This document shows, one piece after another, positions 16,401 to 25,148 of a stretch of 64,000 bases of DNA (positions are counted from its first letter, which is position 1; every line of letters starts with the position of its first letter). Source of the DNA: DATBLE01 sp963841405 (GTDB lineage: Bacteria > Actinomycetota > Thermoleophilia > Gaiellales > Gaiellaceae). A program made the translations under genes and the position numbers. The stretch lies in contig CAWJCM010000003.1 of NCBI GenBank assembly GCA_963841405.1, forward strand, positions 1 through 64,000. The letters are read 5' to 3'. The notes beneath the pieces are model-generated. The model saw only the letters and a list, made by a program, of their open reading frames with translations, was not told where the DNA came from and did no database searches.

Positions 16401-17408
16401 CTACGCCTGCAACCAGCGGAAGCCCGTCGCCTCCGGTGCCGGCGCCAACGGGCTCGACGGCAGGCCCGGCGGCAGAGGCCGGACGTTGAATCCGGACGGC
16501 GCGACGTCGTTCGCCGCATCGGGGTGGAAGAGCGAGGCGAGGTACTGGATCTGGCCGCGGCCGGACCCGAGCTCGAACTGGCCGCCCCCGTACAGCCGGA
16601 TCCCGCGCTCGGCGCAGAGGTCGTAGAACTCGAACAGCCGGCGGACCGAGCCGAACCGCGACGGCTTCGAGTTCAGCACCTTCGGCGGGAACGGCAGCGC
16701 GTCCACGTCCGCGACCGAATGGATCGGCGCGTCCCAGCTGATCCGGTCGCGATACCGCTCGAGCATCGCGCCCTTCTCGGGGTCGGCCGCGTCCGGGTCC
16801 TCGATCAGCGCGTCCGGCAGCGCCTCGACGACGAGGCGGTACAGGCTCGCGGGCGGAGTCCGCTCGTGCGCACGCCAGGTGTAGGCCTCCTTGAAGTCGA
16901 CCACATCGACCGTTCCGAGCGCAGCCAGCTCGGCGACGAGCTCCTCGCTCCAGCTCGCCTCCGGGTCGAGCTTGAAGCGCATGCCGGGCAGGGCACGCAG
17001 CCGCTCGGCGCTCCCGTCCGGGAGAGAGGTCGAGACGACGAACGTGACCGCCCCCGGCTCGCGCCCGAGCAGCTCGTGCAGGGACCGCCCCGCCTGGCGG
17101 AGAGCCAGATCCAGCGCGGCGCTCTCGAAGCCCCACCGCCGGTAGTCGGGCACGCCGTCGAGACGGGCCGAGAGAGCGTCGAGCGTGTGCTCGCCGGCGA
17201 GGTCGAGCACGGGCCCCGCAGCCTGGAAGCGGCCCTGATCCTCGGCGTCGTAGGTGACATCCTCCCCCACCCCTTCCTCGCCGTCCCCGTGCAGGCGGAT
17301 GACGGTCGAGCGCCGGACGAAGTCGGAGGAAACCGGCTGCTCGAGACCCTCGAGCTCGTAGCGGTCGACGACGACCGGCAGGTCGCAGATCAGGGAGTAC
17401 GTGCCCAC
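16401..17408 (-). CDS. Enolase-superfamily enzyme (o-succinylbenzoate synthase-like)
   Basis: 335-residue protein with the two-part enolase-superfamily layout: an N-terminal cap and a C-terminal barrel. Candidate metal and catalytic residues lie in FKLDPE, VDVVDFKEAY, ALIEDPD, LNSKPSRFGS and GGGQFELGSGRGQIQ. The usual KxK pair is not obvious, so the reaction is uncertain; o-succinylbenzoate synthase (menaquinone) or a dipeptide or muconate-type reaction are possible. GTG at 17408 has TACTCT 8 nt upstream. It is divergent from the antiporter gene with a 20-bp spacer. Confidence 0.75.
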   Translation of the reverse strand: MGTYSLICDLPVVVDRYELEGLEQPVSSDFVRRSTVIRLHGDGEEGVGEDVTYDAEDQGRFQAAGPVLDLAGEHTLDALSARLDGVPDYRRWGFESAALDLALRQAGRSLHELLGREPGAVTFVVSTSLPDGSAERLRALPGMRFKLDPEASWSEELVAELAALGTVDVVDFKEAYTWRAHERTPPASLYRLVVEALPDALIEDPDAADPEKGAMLERYRDRISWDAPIHSVADVDALPFPPKVLNSKPSRFGSVRRLFEFYDLCAERGIRLYGGGQFELGSGRGQIQYLASLFHPDAANDVAPSGFNVRPLPPGLPSSPLAPAPEATGFRWLQA

Positions 17409-17428
17409 GGCCTGCGAGAGTATCGGCC

Positions 17429-18847
17429 GTGAGCGAGCTGACCGACTTCGGTCTGGTCGTCCTGCTGGTCGCCGGCACGTTCTCGCTCGCCGTCGGCGCG
17501 CACAAGGCAACCGAGATCTTCCCGGTCCCGGCGCCGGCGCTCTTCCTCGCGGCGGCGGCCGTCGCCTCGGACATCTGGCCCGGACTGGCGAGGCTGTCGC
17601 CCGTCGATGTCGAGCGAATCGCCGTCGTCGCGCTGATCGCCATCCTCTTCGACGGAGGCATGCATGTCGGCTGGAGGCGCTTCCGGATCGCCGGCGGGCC
17701 GATCGTCGCCCTCGGTGTCGTCGGAACGTTTGCGACCGCCGGTTTGATGGCGGTCGCGGCCCACACGCTGTTCGGATTCGGCTGGACCACGGCCGGCATC
17801 CTCGGCGCCGCGCTCGCTCCGACCGACCCGGCCGTGATGTTCTCCGTCCTCGGCAAGCGAGAGATCGGCGGTCGCACGGGAACGATCCTGGAAGGAGAAT
17901 CCGGCGCAAACGATCCGGTCGGAATCGCGCTGATGATCGGGATGCTCGACTTTGCCACCCACGATCACTCGAGCTTCTGGACGGTGGTGCGCGAGTTCGC
18001 GGTCGAGATGTCGGTCGGGCTCGCGATCGGCGTCGTCGGTGCCGTCGTCCTCCTGCCGCTGATGCGGCGTGTCGACCTGCCGAACGAGGCGCTCCATCCG
18101 ATCAGGACGCTCGCCGCCGCCGGCGTCATCTACGGCGCCGCCTCGGTCGCCCACGGATCGGGCTTTCTGGCGGTCTTCGTTGCCGGCGTACTGATCGGGA
18201 ACGCACGCGCTCCCTACAAGGGCGAGATCGAGCGGTTTCACACCTCGCTGGCGAACCTCGCAGAGATCGTCGTGTTCGTCGCGCTCGGCCTGACCATCGA
18301 CTTCGGCAGCCTCGACGGACGCCTGGTCTGGCTGGACGGGATTCTCTTCGCGCTGATCCTGGCGCTCGTGGCACGTCCCCTCGCGTGCGGGCCGCTCTTG
18401 CTGGCGACCAAGCTGAGGCAGGGCGAGCGCGTGCTCGTCATGTGGGGAGGGCTGAAGGGGGCGGTGCCGATCCTGCTCGCCACGTTCGCAGTCATCGCGG
18501 GCGTCGACGATGCCCAGCGGATCTACGGCCTCGTCTTCGTCGTCGTCCTGGTGTCGGTCGTGGTGCAGGGAACGTCGATCCCGTTCGTCGCCCCCCTCCT
18601 CGGGGTGCCGATGCGGCTCTCGGAGCCGCATTCCGTTGCGCGGTTCGACGTGCACGAAGGCTCGCGTGCCGTCGGACACACGCTGAGGGAGCTCCCGCTG
18701 GCCGATCACACCTGGGTGGACGGACTCGAGCGCGACGGACGGACCCAGCCGGTTCGCGGCTCGACGACGCTGGAGCCGGGCGACCGGCTGCGCGTGATCA
18801 CCGACCTCGGCGACGTCGAGGCGCTTCGCAAGCTGTTCGGCTCCTGA
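17429..18847 (+). CDS. Cation:proton antiporter, CPA1 type with RCK_C-like tail
   Basis: 472-residue membrane protein with about twelve helices. Conserved CPA1 features are LFDGGMHVGW, LAPTDPAVMFSVLG and EGESGANDPVGIAL, where the Asn-Asp pair forms the ion-binding site. The last 90 residues (from about 385) form a soluble TrkA-C/RCK_C-like domain (HTLRELPLADHTWVDGLERDG ends the match), as in NhaP2/CvrA K+/H+ antiporters. It would exchange K+ or Na+ for protons and help control pH or turgor. Confidence 0.93.
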   Translation: MSELTDFGLVVLLVAGTFSLAVGAHKATEIFPVPAPALFLAAAAVASDIWPGLARLSPVDVERIAVVALIAILFDGGMHVGWRRFRIAGGPIVALGVVGTFATAGLMAVAAHTLFGFGWTTAGILGAALAPTDPAVMFSVLGKREIGGRTGTILEGESGANDPVGIALMIGMLDFATHDHSSFWTVVREFAVEMSVGLAIGVVGAVVLLPLMRRVDLPNEALHPIRTLAAAGVIYGAASVAHGSGFLAVFVAGVLIGNARAPYKGEIERFHTSLANLAEIVVFVALGLTIDFGSLDGRLVWLDGILFALILALVARPLACGPLLLATKLRQGERVLVMWGGLKGAVPILLATFAVIAGVDDAQRIYGLVFVVVLVSVVVQGTSIPFVAPLLGVPMRLSEPHSVARFDVHEGSRAVGHTLRELPLADHTWVDGLERDGRTQPVRGSTTLEPGDRLRVITDLGDVEALRKLFGS

Positions 18848-18859
18848 GCTTGCTGCTGC

Positions 18860-19063
18860 TCAGGCGACCTTGCGCGCGTGCCACGTCGAGCCGACCGTCG
18901 TCCGGCGCTCGGGAGGCCGGTCGAGCTGCACCCACCCGATCCGCTCCGCTTCTTCCTCGCACAGGCGGCAGACGATCTGCTCGCTGCCCGCGCCGTCCGC
19001 ACGCCAGTGCCCGAACGCCTCGCCGATCAACATGGTGCGCCCGCAGAGGGCACAGGTGATCAT
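18860..19063 (-). CDS. Small zinc-ribbon protein
   Basis: 67-residue protein with two CxxC pairs (CALC at 4-7 and CRLC at 32-35) that should bind one zinc, separated by a Trp-containing loop. Function unknown; it may bind nucleic acid or a partner protein. A TACCCT box ends 6 nt before the ATG, so a leaderless mRNA is likely. It lies 4 bp downstream of the methyltransferase gene. Confidence 0.75.
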   Translation of the reverse strand: MITCALCGRTMLIGEAFGHWRADGAGSEQIVCRLCEEEAERIGWVQLDRPPERRTTVGSTWHARKVA

Positions 19064-19067
19064 GCTC

Positions 19068-19793
19068 TTAGGGTACGACGCGCTCGGGACGGCCCCTCCT
19101 GGGCCGGCTTCGGGCGAGCACCCAGAGGAACGTGGCGTCGCCCTCCGGCTCCCGGATCGTCTCCAGCTCGTCGCGAACGATCTCCAGGCCGGCGGTGCGC
19201 ACCAGCTCGAGCGTCACCTTCGGCTCGTAGCCGCTGAAGAACGTCTCCAGACCGCCGATCGCCTCGCCGTACCAGCCCGGCAGGTCCGATGCGCCGAAGG
19301 ATGCGAGCACGTAGCCGCCGGGCCGTAGCCACACAGCGATCCGGCCGAGCAGAGGGCCGAGCTCCTCCCGCGGCACGTGGTTGAAGACATAGAACGAGAC
19401 GACCGCATCGAACGCAGCCCATTCGAACTTCAGCTGCGTGAAGTCCGCCTCGACGAACCGCGCGCCGGGCACTCGCTCACGTGCGCGGCGCACCTGCTCG
19501 GCCGAGATGTCGATCCCGGTCAGGCTCGCCCGCTCGGCCAGGACGCGTGTGGAACGGACACCCGCCCCGGAGCCGAGCTCGAGCACGTCCGGCCGTTCCG
19601 GGAGTCGCCCGAGGAGCTCGTCGAGACGCTCGAGCCGCCTGGAGCCTTCGATCCGATGCTGCCAGACGGCGAACGCGTCCGCGCCGGCGTCGTAGCCGCG
19701 AGCGACGACGTCCTGTGGCCGCTCCTCACCCAGGAGCCCACCTCTTGTGTGAGTGCCAAGCGCCGCGGCGACCGACATGCGCGGTCGCCGCAC
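19068..19793 (-). CDS. Class I SAM-dependent methyltransferase
   Basis: 241-residue methyltransferase with motif I VLELGSGAGVRS, an acidic residue in LTGIDISAEQ, motif II-like FDAVVSFYVFNHVP and the post-motif LRPGGYVLASFG. The substrate is unknown. The first 10-12 residues (RRPRMSVAAAL) are encoded by a copy of the dispersed B block, so the native start may have been replaced by repeat sequence; the next Met is at residue 6 (19778). No -10 box of the leaderless type is seen at either start. Confidence 0.85.
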   Translation of the reverse strand: MRRPRMSVAAALGTHTRGGLLGEERPQDVVARGYDAGADAFAVWQHRIEGSRRLERLDELLGRLPERPDVLELGSGAGVRSTRVLAERASLTGIDISAEQVRRARERVPGARFVEADFTQLKFEWAAFDAVVSFYVFNHVPREELGPLLGRIAVWLRPGGYVLASFGASDLPGWYGEAIGGLETFFSGYEPKVTLELVRTAGLEIVRDELETIREPEGDATFLWVLARSRPRRGRPERVVP

Positions 19794-19880
19794 ACGAGCG
19801 CGTGTCGTTGCCGGCCGACGCGAGCGCAGCGAGCGAGCGAAGGAGGGGGCACCACAAGGGAACCATGGGTTCCCCCCGTG
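19763..19880 (-). repeat. Composite repeat (A block, arm, B block)
   Basis: Copy 3, minus orientation. The palindrome (GGGAACC / GGTTCCC, about 19858-19880) touches the thiolase stop codon with no spacer. The arm at about 19841-19850 reads GCCCCCTCCTTCGCTCGC on the minus strand, and the B block at 19763-19793 carries CATGTCGGTCGCCGCGGCG, which also supplies the N-terminus of the methyltransferase frame. Confidence 0.72.
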
Positions 19881-21041
19881 CTAAAGGCGCTCGAGCACCG
19901 CGGCGATCGCCTGGCCCTGGCCGATGCACATCGTCGCGATCCCGTACTGCGCCTGTCGGCGGTCGAGCTCGTTCAGCAGCGTCGCGGTGATCCTGGCCCC
20001 GGTGGCGCCCAGCGGATGGCCGAGCGAGATCCCGCCGCCGTTCGGGTTCACGTCCCCCATCCGGTCACCGAGACCCGTGTCGTGCACGAACTGGAGCACG
20101 ACCGAGGCGAAGGCCTCGTTGACCTCGATCACGGCCATGTCGTCCCACGAGAGCCCGGCGCCGGTCAGCGCCCGGTCGCACGCCTGCGGGTTGCCGTGCA
20201 GCATCCGGTAGGGGTCGACGCCGGCGATCCCGAACGAGACGAACCGGGCGCGCGGCTCCAGCCCCAGCTCGGATGCGCGCTCCTCGCTCGCGACCAGCAT
20301 CGCCGCGGAGCCGTCCACGATCTGGCTCGAGTTCCCGGCGGTGACGACGCCGTCCTCCTTGAACGCCGGCGCGAGCGTGGCCATCTTCTCGAGCGTGGTG
20401 TCACGGCGTGGGGTCTCGTCGACCGCGAAGAGGATGCCCGTGTGCGGGTTCGACACCTCGACCGGGACGATCTCGCGCTCGAAGCGGCCCTCGTCGATCG
20501 CCAGCACGGCGCGCATGTTCGACTCGTACGAGTACTCGTCGAGCGCCTCGCGGGACAGCCCCCACTCCTCCGCGATCACCTCCGCGGAGATCCCCTGCGG
20601 GACGATTTGCCACTCGTCGAGCAGCTTCTCCGAGAACCCGGACCAGCCGGCCTCACCGAGGTTGGAGCCCATCGGGACGCGCGACATGTTCTCGATCCCC
20701 GCCGCGACGACGAGGTCGAGATGACCGGCCTGGATCGCCGACGCCGCGTTCATCGCCGCCTGCATCGACGAACCGCACTGCCGGTCGACCGTGGTCGCGC
20801 ACACCGTCTCGGGCCAGCCGGCGATCAGGGAAGCGACCCGGCCGACGTTCAGGGCCTGCTCGCCGACCTGCGAGACGCAGCCCATCTGGACGTCCTCGAC
20901 CGCTCCGGGATCGAGGTCGAGCCGCTGGACGAGCCCCTTCAGCACCTGCGCGGCCAGCTCGTCGGCCCGCACCGACGCGAGCGTGCCGTTCCGCTTGCCG
21001 ATCGGGCTGCGGACCGCATCGATGATCAGGGCGTCACGCAT
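19881..21041 (-). CDS. Thiolase / acetyl-CoA acetyltransferase
   Basis: 386-residue thiolase for Claisen condensation or thiolytic cleavage of 3-ketoacyl-CoA. The acyl-accepting Cys89 lies in DRQCGSSMQ, the His is in NEAFAS/NPNGGGISLGHPLGATGAR, and the second Cys is in MCIGQGQA, where most thiolases have CIGGGQG or similar. Length is normal. The ATG lies inside the end of the cyclase gene (8-bp overlap) but has its own TACGCT box 7 nt upstream, so it may be transcribed on its own. Likely in fatty-acid or acetoacetyl-CoA metabolism. Confidence 0.94.
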   Translation of the reverse strand: MRDALIIDAVRSPIGKRNGTLASVRADELAAQVLKGLVQRLDLDPGAVEDVQMGCVSQVGEQALNVGRVASLIAGWPETVCATTVDRQCGSSMQAAMNAASAIQAGHLDLVVAAGIENMSRVPMGSNLGEAGWSGFSEKLLDEWQIVPQGISAEVIAEEWGLSREALDEYSYESNMRAVLAIDEGRFEREIVPVEVSNPHTGILFAVDETPRRDTTLEKMATLAPAFKEDGVVTAGNSSQIVDGSAAMLVASEERASELGLEPRARFVSFGIAGVDPYRMLHGNPQACDRALTGAGLSWDDMAVIEVNEAFASVVLQFVHDTGLGDRMGDVNPNGGGISLGHPLGATGARITATLLNELDRRQAQYGIATMCIGQGQAIAAVLERL

Positions 21042-22342
21042 CGACCACAGCGTACAACCGCCACTCGCCGGGCACGCCCTTCAACTCGGCGGCGCCACGG
21101 TCGACGAACGAGAGCCCGGACCCGGCGACGAGGTCCTTCACCGTCTGGGAGACCAGCACCTCGCCCGAGGCGGCCTCGGCCATCACACGCGCACCGATCG
21201 AGACGGCAATGCCGGCAACCTTGTGCTCGAGCGCCTCGCACTCACCGGTGTGGACCCCGGCGCGAACCTCCAGCCCGAGCTCTTCGACCGAGTCGCGGAT
21301 CGCGCAGGCGCAGCGGATCGCCCTCGCAGGGCCGTCGAAACGGGCGAAGAACCCGTCTCCGGCGGTGTCGAGCTCCACGCCGCGGAACCGCGTAAGCTCG
21401 CGCCGAACCAGAGCGTGGTGTTCCCCGAGCAGCTCCCGCCACGCCCGGTCGCCGAGCTCGGCCGCCCGCGCCGTCGACCCGACGAGGTCGGTGAACACGA
21501 CGGTCGCCAGCACGCTCTCGGGCGCGGAGCGAGTACCGAGCGTGGCGACGAACGCCTCGACTTCGTCGACGAGCTCGGGCGAGAGGAACATGCCCCAGTA
21601 GTCGTCGCCGGCGATCTCCCTGAATTTGGCGCCGGCGATCCGGCCTGCCGCTTCCTCAGCCTGGTCGCGCAGCAGGCGACCGCGGTGGAGAACGAGCGTC
21701 GGCACGTGGATCGTCGACACGACGTCACGGAGGTCGCTGCCGGCGAGGGCCATGTTCAGCTCGAGCGCGATCTCGGGGCTCGCACCGACACGTAGGCAGT
21801 TCGCCGCCCAGCTCCGATCCGCCTCGCTGCGCAGCAGCGTCGGGCAGATCTCCGCAAGAAGCTGGTCCGCGAACGCTTGCGTACCCCAGCCGCGCAGCTT
21901 CGTGAACGACTCCTGCCAGTACGGGGTGTCGGAGGGCCCTTCGTAGGCGCTGAACTGGAAGAGAACGAGCGCCTCCGTCGACTCGGGGTGACTCGCGGCG
22001 TACAGCGCCGCCATCTGGCCGCCCTCGTGGGCACCGAAGACGACCGCCCGTTCGGAGCCGGCGGCCTCGAGTACGGCGCGCATGTCGTCCATCCTCGTCT
22101 CGAGGGCCGCCCATCCGGCGCCGCCGCGATCAGACAAGCCCGTTCCACGCTTGTCAAACAGAATCAACCGGAACGAGCGCGCCAGGCGCTCGTAGAACTC
22201 ACGGTAGTACGGCGACTCCCAGCCAGTAGACGAGGTTCGAGACGAAGTCGGGGACGTAGACGAGGTCGTGCTCCCCCGAGCCGACCACCTGGTAGGCGAT
22301 CGCGACGTCGCCGTTCCGCGCGTAGCGGATGTCCGGCTCCAC
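21034..22342 (-). pseudogene. Alpha/beta-hydrolase fused to class III cyclase, with frameshift
   Basis: The gene encodes an N-terminal alpha/beta-hydrolase (WESPYYREF, ILFDKRGTGLSDR, VVFGAHEGGQMAALYA) joined to a class III adenylate/guanylate cyclase domain (TVVFTDLVGST, DTAGDGFFARF, VRAGVHTGECE). The normal start, GTG at 22342, with TAGGCT 7 nt upstream, gives VEPDIRYARNGDVAIAYQVV, but a single extra base near 22222 puts the first 39 codons out of frame with the rest. Removing it joins YW to WESPYYREF. It is either a real disruption or a sequencing error. Note the nucleophile elbow reads GAHEG, without Ser. Confidence 0.8.
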
Positions 22343-22366
22343 GGAGCAAAGCCTAGACTTCCGGCA
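22342..22366. promoter_or_regulatory. Divergent leaderless promoters with overlapping -10 boxes
   Basis: Plus strand TAGACT (22354-22359) ends 6 nt before the ATG at 22366; minus strand TAGGCT (22350-22355) ends 7 nt before the GTG at 22342. The boxes overlap by 2 bp and no leader fits on either side. Confidence 0.6.
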
Positions 22367-23787
22367 TGGCGGCCACGGCCACCGAGAAGCGGCTCCTGGT
22401 CGGCGGCGAGTGGGTGGAGACGGGCGACTGGCTCGACGTGCGCTCGCCCTACTCCGGCGAGGTCGTCGGCCGCGTGCCGAAGGCCGGCGCCTCGGAGACC
22501 CGGCGGGCGGTCGACGCCGCAGCCGAGGCGATGCGCGACCCGCTGCCCGCCCACAAGCGGGCGGAGATCCTCGTCAAGGTCGCCGGCTACCTCGGCCGGC
22601 GTCACGAGGAAGCCGCCCGGACGATCTGCGCGGAGGCCGGCAAGCCGCTGAGGACCGCACGGGTCGAAGCCTCGCGGGCGATGTCCACCTACACGATGGC
22701 GGCCGTCCAGGCGCGCACGCTCGCCGGCGACGTGGTGCCGATGGATGCGTCCCAGGCCGGCGAGGGCAAGCTCGCCTTCACCCTGCGCGTCCCGATCGGC
22801 GTGGTCGGGGCGATCAGCCCGTTCAACTTCCCGCTCAACCTGGTCGCGCACAAGATCGCGCCCGCACTCGCAGCCGGCTGCGCAGTCGTGCTCAAGCCTG
22901 CGAGCGCCACGCCGCTCTCCGCGCTGCTGCTGGCGGAGCTCGAACAGGAGGCCGGGCTTCCCCCGGGTTGGCTGAACGTCGTCGCCGGCTCCTCGGCCGA
23001 GATCGGCGACGTCCTGGTCGGCGACGCGCGGGTCGCGGCGCTCACGTTCACCGGCAGCGGCGACGTCGGCTGGAAGCTGAAGGAGCGCGCCCCGCGGAAG
23101 CACGTCGCGCTCGAGCTCGGAAACGCCACGCCGGTGATCGTCGAGGCGGACGCCGACCTCGAGGACGCCGCCGCCCGGCTGGCCGGCAACGCGTTCTCGT
23201 TCGCGGGCCAGAGCTGCATCTCGGTGCAGCGGATCTACGTCGCCCGTGATGCCTACGACGGCTTCCTGGAGCGCTTCCTGCCCAAGGTCGAGGCGCTCGT
23301 CGTCGGCGATCCTGCCGACGAGCAGACCGATGTCGGGCCGCTGATCGACGGCGACGCGAAGGATCGTGTGCTCGAGTGGATCGCGGAGTCGGCCGGCGAG
23401 GTACTGACGGGCGGCGACGTGACCGACGACGGGCTGATCCGGCCGACGGTGATCGCGCGGCCGAGTCGCGACGCCAAGGTCTCCTGCGACGAGGTGTTCG
23501 GCCCCGTCTGCACGGTCACGTCCTACGACTCCCTCGACGAGGCGATCGAGCTCGCCAACGGCACCCGCTACGGACTCCAGGCCGGGATCTTCACCGCCGA
23601 CGTGAAGACGGCGCTCGAGGCCGCCCGGCGCCTCGAGTTCGGGGGCGTCACGGTCAACGAGGCGCCGACCTTCCGCGCGGACCAGATGCCCTACGGCGGC
23701 GTGAAGGACTCGGGCAACACGCGCGAGGGGCCCGCGTATGCGGTGCGCGAGCTGACCGAGGAGCGCGTGATCGTGCTCCAGCTCTAG
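22366..23787 (+). CDS. NAD(P)-dependent aldehyde dehydrogenase
   Basis: 473-residue ALDH-superfamily enzyme. It has the Asn of the oxyanion hole in SPFNFPLNLV (near 154), Lys in VVLKPAS, the nucleotide motif FTGSGDVG, the general base Glu250 in ALELGNATPV and the catalytic Cys284 in GQSCISVQR. The C-terminal EVFGPV and MPYGGVKDSG motifs are typical. The substrate is not clear; the residues resemble succinate-semialdehyde or lactaldehyde-type ALDHs. It is transcribed divergently from the cyclase gene and followed one base later by the zinc-ribbon gene. Confidence 0.95.
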   Translation: MAATATEKRLLVGGEWVETGDWLDVRSPYSGEVVGRVPKAGASETRRAVDAAAEAMRDPLPAHKRAEILVKVAGYLGRRHEEAARTICAEAGKPLRTARVEASRAMSTYTMAAVQARTLAGDVVPMDASQAGEGKLAFTLRVPIGVVGAISPFNFPLNLVAHKIAPALAAGCAVVLKPASATPLSALLLAELEQEAGLPPGWLNVVAGSSAEIGDVLVGDARVAALTFTGSGDVGWKLKERAPRKHVALELGNATPVIVEADADLEDAAARLAGNAFSFAGQSCISVQRIYVARDAYDGFLERFLPKVEALVVGDPADEQTDVGPLIDGDAKDRVLEWIAESAGEVLTGGDVTDDGLIRPTVIARPSRDAKVSCDEVFGPVCTVTSYDSLDEAIELANGTRYGLQAGIFTADVKTALEAARRLEFGGVTVNEAPTFRADQMPYGGVKDSGNTREGPAYAVRELTEERVIVLQL

Positions 23788-23788
23788 G

Positions 23789-24355
23789 ATGACTCTCCTG
23801 TCCCGCTTCCGCCGTGCTCCGAAGGCGAAGGCGCCCAGGCGGACACTGCCGCCGCCAGGCGTGATCCGGCGCGAGCGCCGCAACGTCGAGCGCTTGCGCG
23901 AGGAAAAGCTCCGCGACCTCGGCGGGCTGATGCTCGAGATGTACCGCCGGGACACGTTCCGCGAGGATCTCCTCGCCGAGCGCTGCAACGAGCTGCTCGG
24001 TCTCGACGCCCGCCTCCACGAGCTCGACGAGATGCTCGCCGCCTCGCGCCGGCGCGTCCCGGCCGGCCGCTGCGTCTGCGGAGCGGCGCTGCCGTGGAGC
24101 TCGCACTTCTGCCCGAACTGCGGCCGCCCGGCCGGACAGACGATCGTCGCCTGCCCCGAATGCGAGCACCCGTTGCCGGCCGACGCCCGCTTCTGCGCGA
24201 ACTGTGGCGCCGCCGCCGACGCGGACGCCGACGCCGAGTCCCCCGTCGGAGACGAGGCGGAGCCGCTGCCCGAGACGGAGCCGCCGCCCGAGGCGGAGCC
24301 GCTGCCCGAGCCGCAGCCGGTCGCCGCCGACGGGCAAGACGATGGCGCAGCCTGA
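23789..24355 (+). CDS. Coiled-coil protein with double zinc ribbon
   Basis: 188-residue protein. After a basic start, residues 28-90 form a charged helical region; then two zinc ribbons follow (CVCGAALPWSSHFCPNCG at about 94-111 and CPECEHPLPADARFCANCG at about 120-138). The tail is acidic and Pro-rich (EPLPETEPPPEAEPLPE). It is a two-gene unit with the next protein, which also starts with a zinc ribbon and overlaps it by 14 bp, so the pair may work together. No enzyme domain is visible. Confidence 0.78.
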   Translation: MTLLSRFRRAPKAKAPRRTLPPPGVIRRERRNVERLREEKLRDLGGLMLEMYRRDTFREDLLAERCNELLGLDARLHELDEMLAASRRRVPAGRCVCGAALPWSSHFCPNCGRPAGQTIVACPECEHPLPADARFCANCGAAADADADAESPVGDEAEPLPETEPPPEAEPLPEPQPVAADGQDDGAA

Positions 24356-24995
24356 GGCCTGCCCCGCCTGCGGCACAGCCGCCGAGCCCGACCAGGAGTA
24401 CTGCCTCCGCTGCGGGGCCCGGATCGTCCCGACGCGCCGTCTGAGCGGCTTCGGGCATGCGTGGCAACGCCGGATCGGCCGCTACCCCGGCGACTGGGTC
24501 TTCGCCTCGCTGCTCCTGCTGCTCGTCGCCGCCGGCTCTGCGACCGCGGGCATCGTTGCGGGCCGCGACACCGAGACCGCGGCCGGTTCAAGGACGATCG
24601 TGGCGACGTCGCCGGTCGTGACCGCCCCTCCATCGCCCCCGGCCCAGACCGTCCCGACGACCACGGCCACCACGACCGCGGCGAAGCCGAAGCCGCCCGC
24701 CGCCCGGCCGAAGACGGGCCTCGCCACGTGGCCGGCGAGGGACGGGTACACGGTCGTGATCGCATCGATCCCGGCGCGGGGCACCGGCCTGGGCGACGCC
24801 ACCGCGAAGGCCAAGGAGGCTCGGACGCGCGGGCTCCGCGCCGGCGTGCTCGAGTCCGGCAAGTTCGCCAGTCTGCATCCGGGTTACTACGTGGTCTTCG
24901 CGGGCATCTACGGCTCGCTCGAGGAAGCGGAGCGTGCGGCACGGGCGGCCACCTCGAAGTATCCGAACGCGTACGCGCGCGAGGTCGCGCGCTGA
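24342..24995 (+). CDS. Zinc-ribbon, membrane-anchored SPOR-like protein
   Basis: 217-residue protein: an N-terminal zinc ribbon (CPACGTAAEPDQEYCLRCG, residues 7-25), one membrane helix (about 52-72), a Thr/Pro-rich linker (to about 127) and a C-terminal domain with the SPOR-like pattern GYTVVIAS and PGYYVVFAGIYGSLEEAERA. SPOR domains bind denuded peptidoglycan, so the ribbon would be cytoplasmic and the SPOR-like domain outside. ATG at 24342 overlaps the preceding gene. A link between a cytoplasmic metal-binding module and septal wall is inferred. Confidence 0.75.
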   Translation: MAQPEACPACGTAAEPDQEYCLRCGARIVPTRRLSGFGHAWQRRIGRYPGDWVFASLLLLLVAAGSATAGIVAGRDTETAAGSRTIVATSPVVTAPPSPPAQTVPTTTATTTAAKPKPPAARPKTGLATWPARDGYTVVIASIPARGTGLGDATAKAKEARTRGLRAGVLESGKFASLHPGYYVVFAGIYGSLEEAERAARAATSKYPNAYAREVAR

Positions 24996-25036
24996 CGGCT
25001 AGTTCGTTCTCTGTGTCGACAACACGAATCCCGACT

Positions 25037-25065
25037 TTGTAACAGAGGGCGAAAGGGGGTAGACT
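25037..25065 (+). promoter_or_regulatory. Sigma-70-like promoter for the 25149 gene
   Basis: TTGTAA (25037-25042) and TAGACT (25060-25065) are 17 bp apart, the ideal spacing, and this is the only clear -35/-10 pair seen in the window. The predicted leader is about 75 nt. TAACA motifs at 25040, 25093, 25104 and 25125 are spaced by near-whole helical turns and may bind a regulator. Confidence 0.65.
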
Positions 25066-25148
25066 GGGCTCCCGATTCGCTGCGCGGACGCTTAACAGGC
25101 GCGTAACAAAGCTTTTCTGCGACTTAACAGGAGACCCGGATACTGGCT

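Noticed and set aside
22343..24942. Upstream extension of the cyclase frame to 1302 residues
   Set aside because: The frame runs through the aldehyde dehydrogenase and zinc-ribbon genes as antisense; only the part below 22342 is real.
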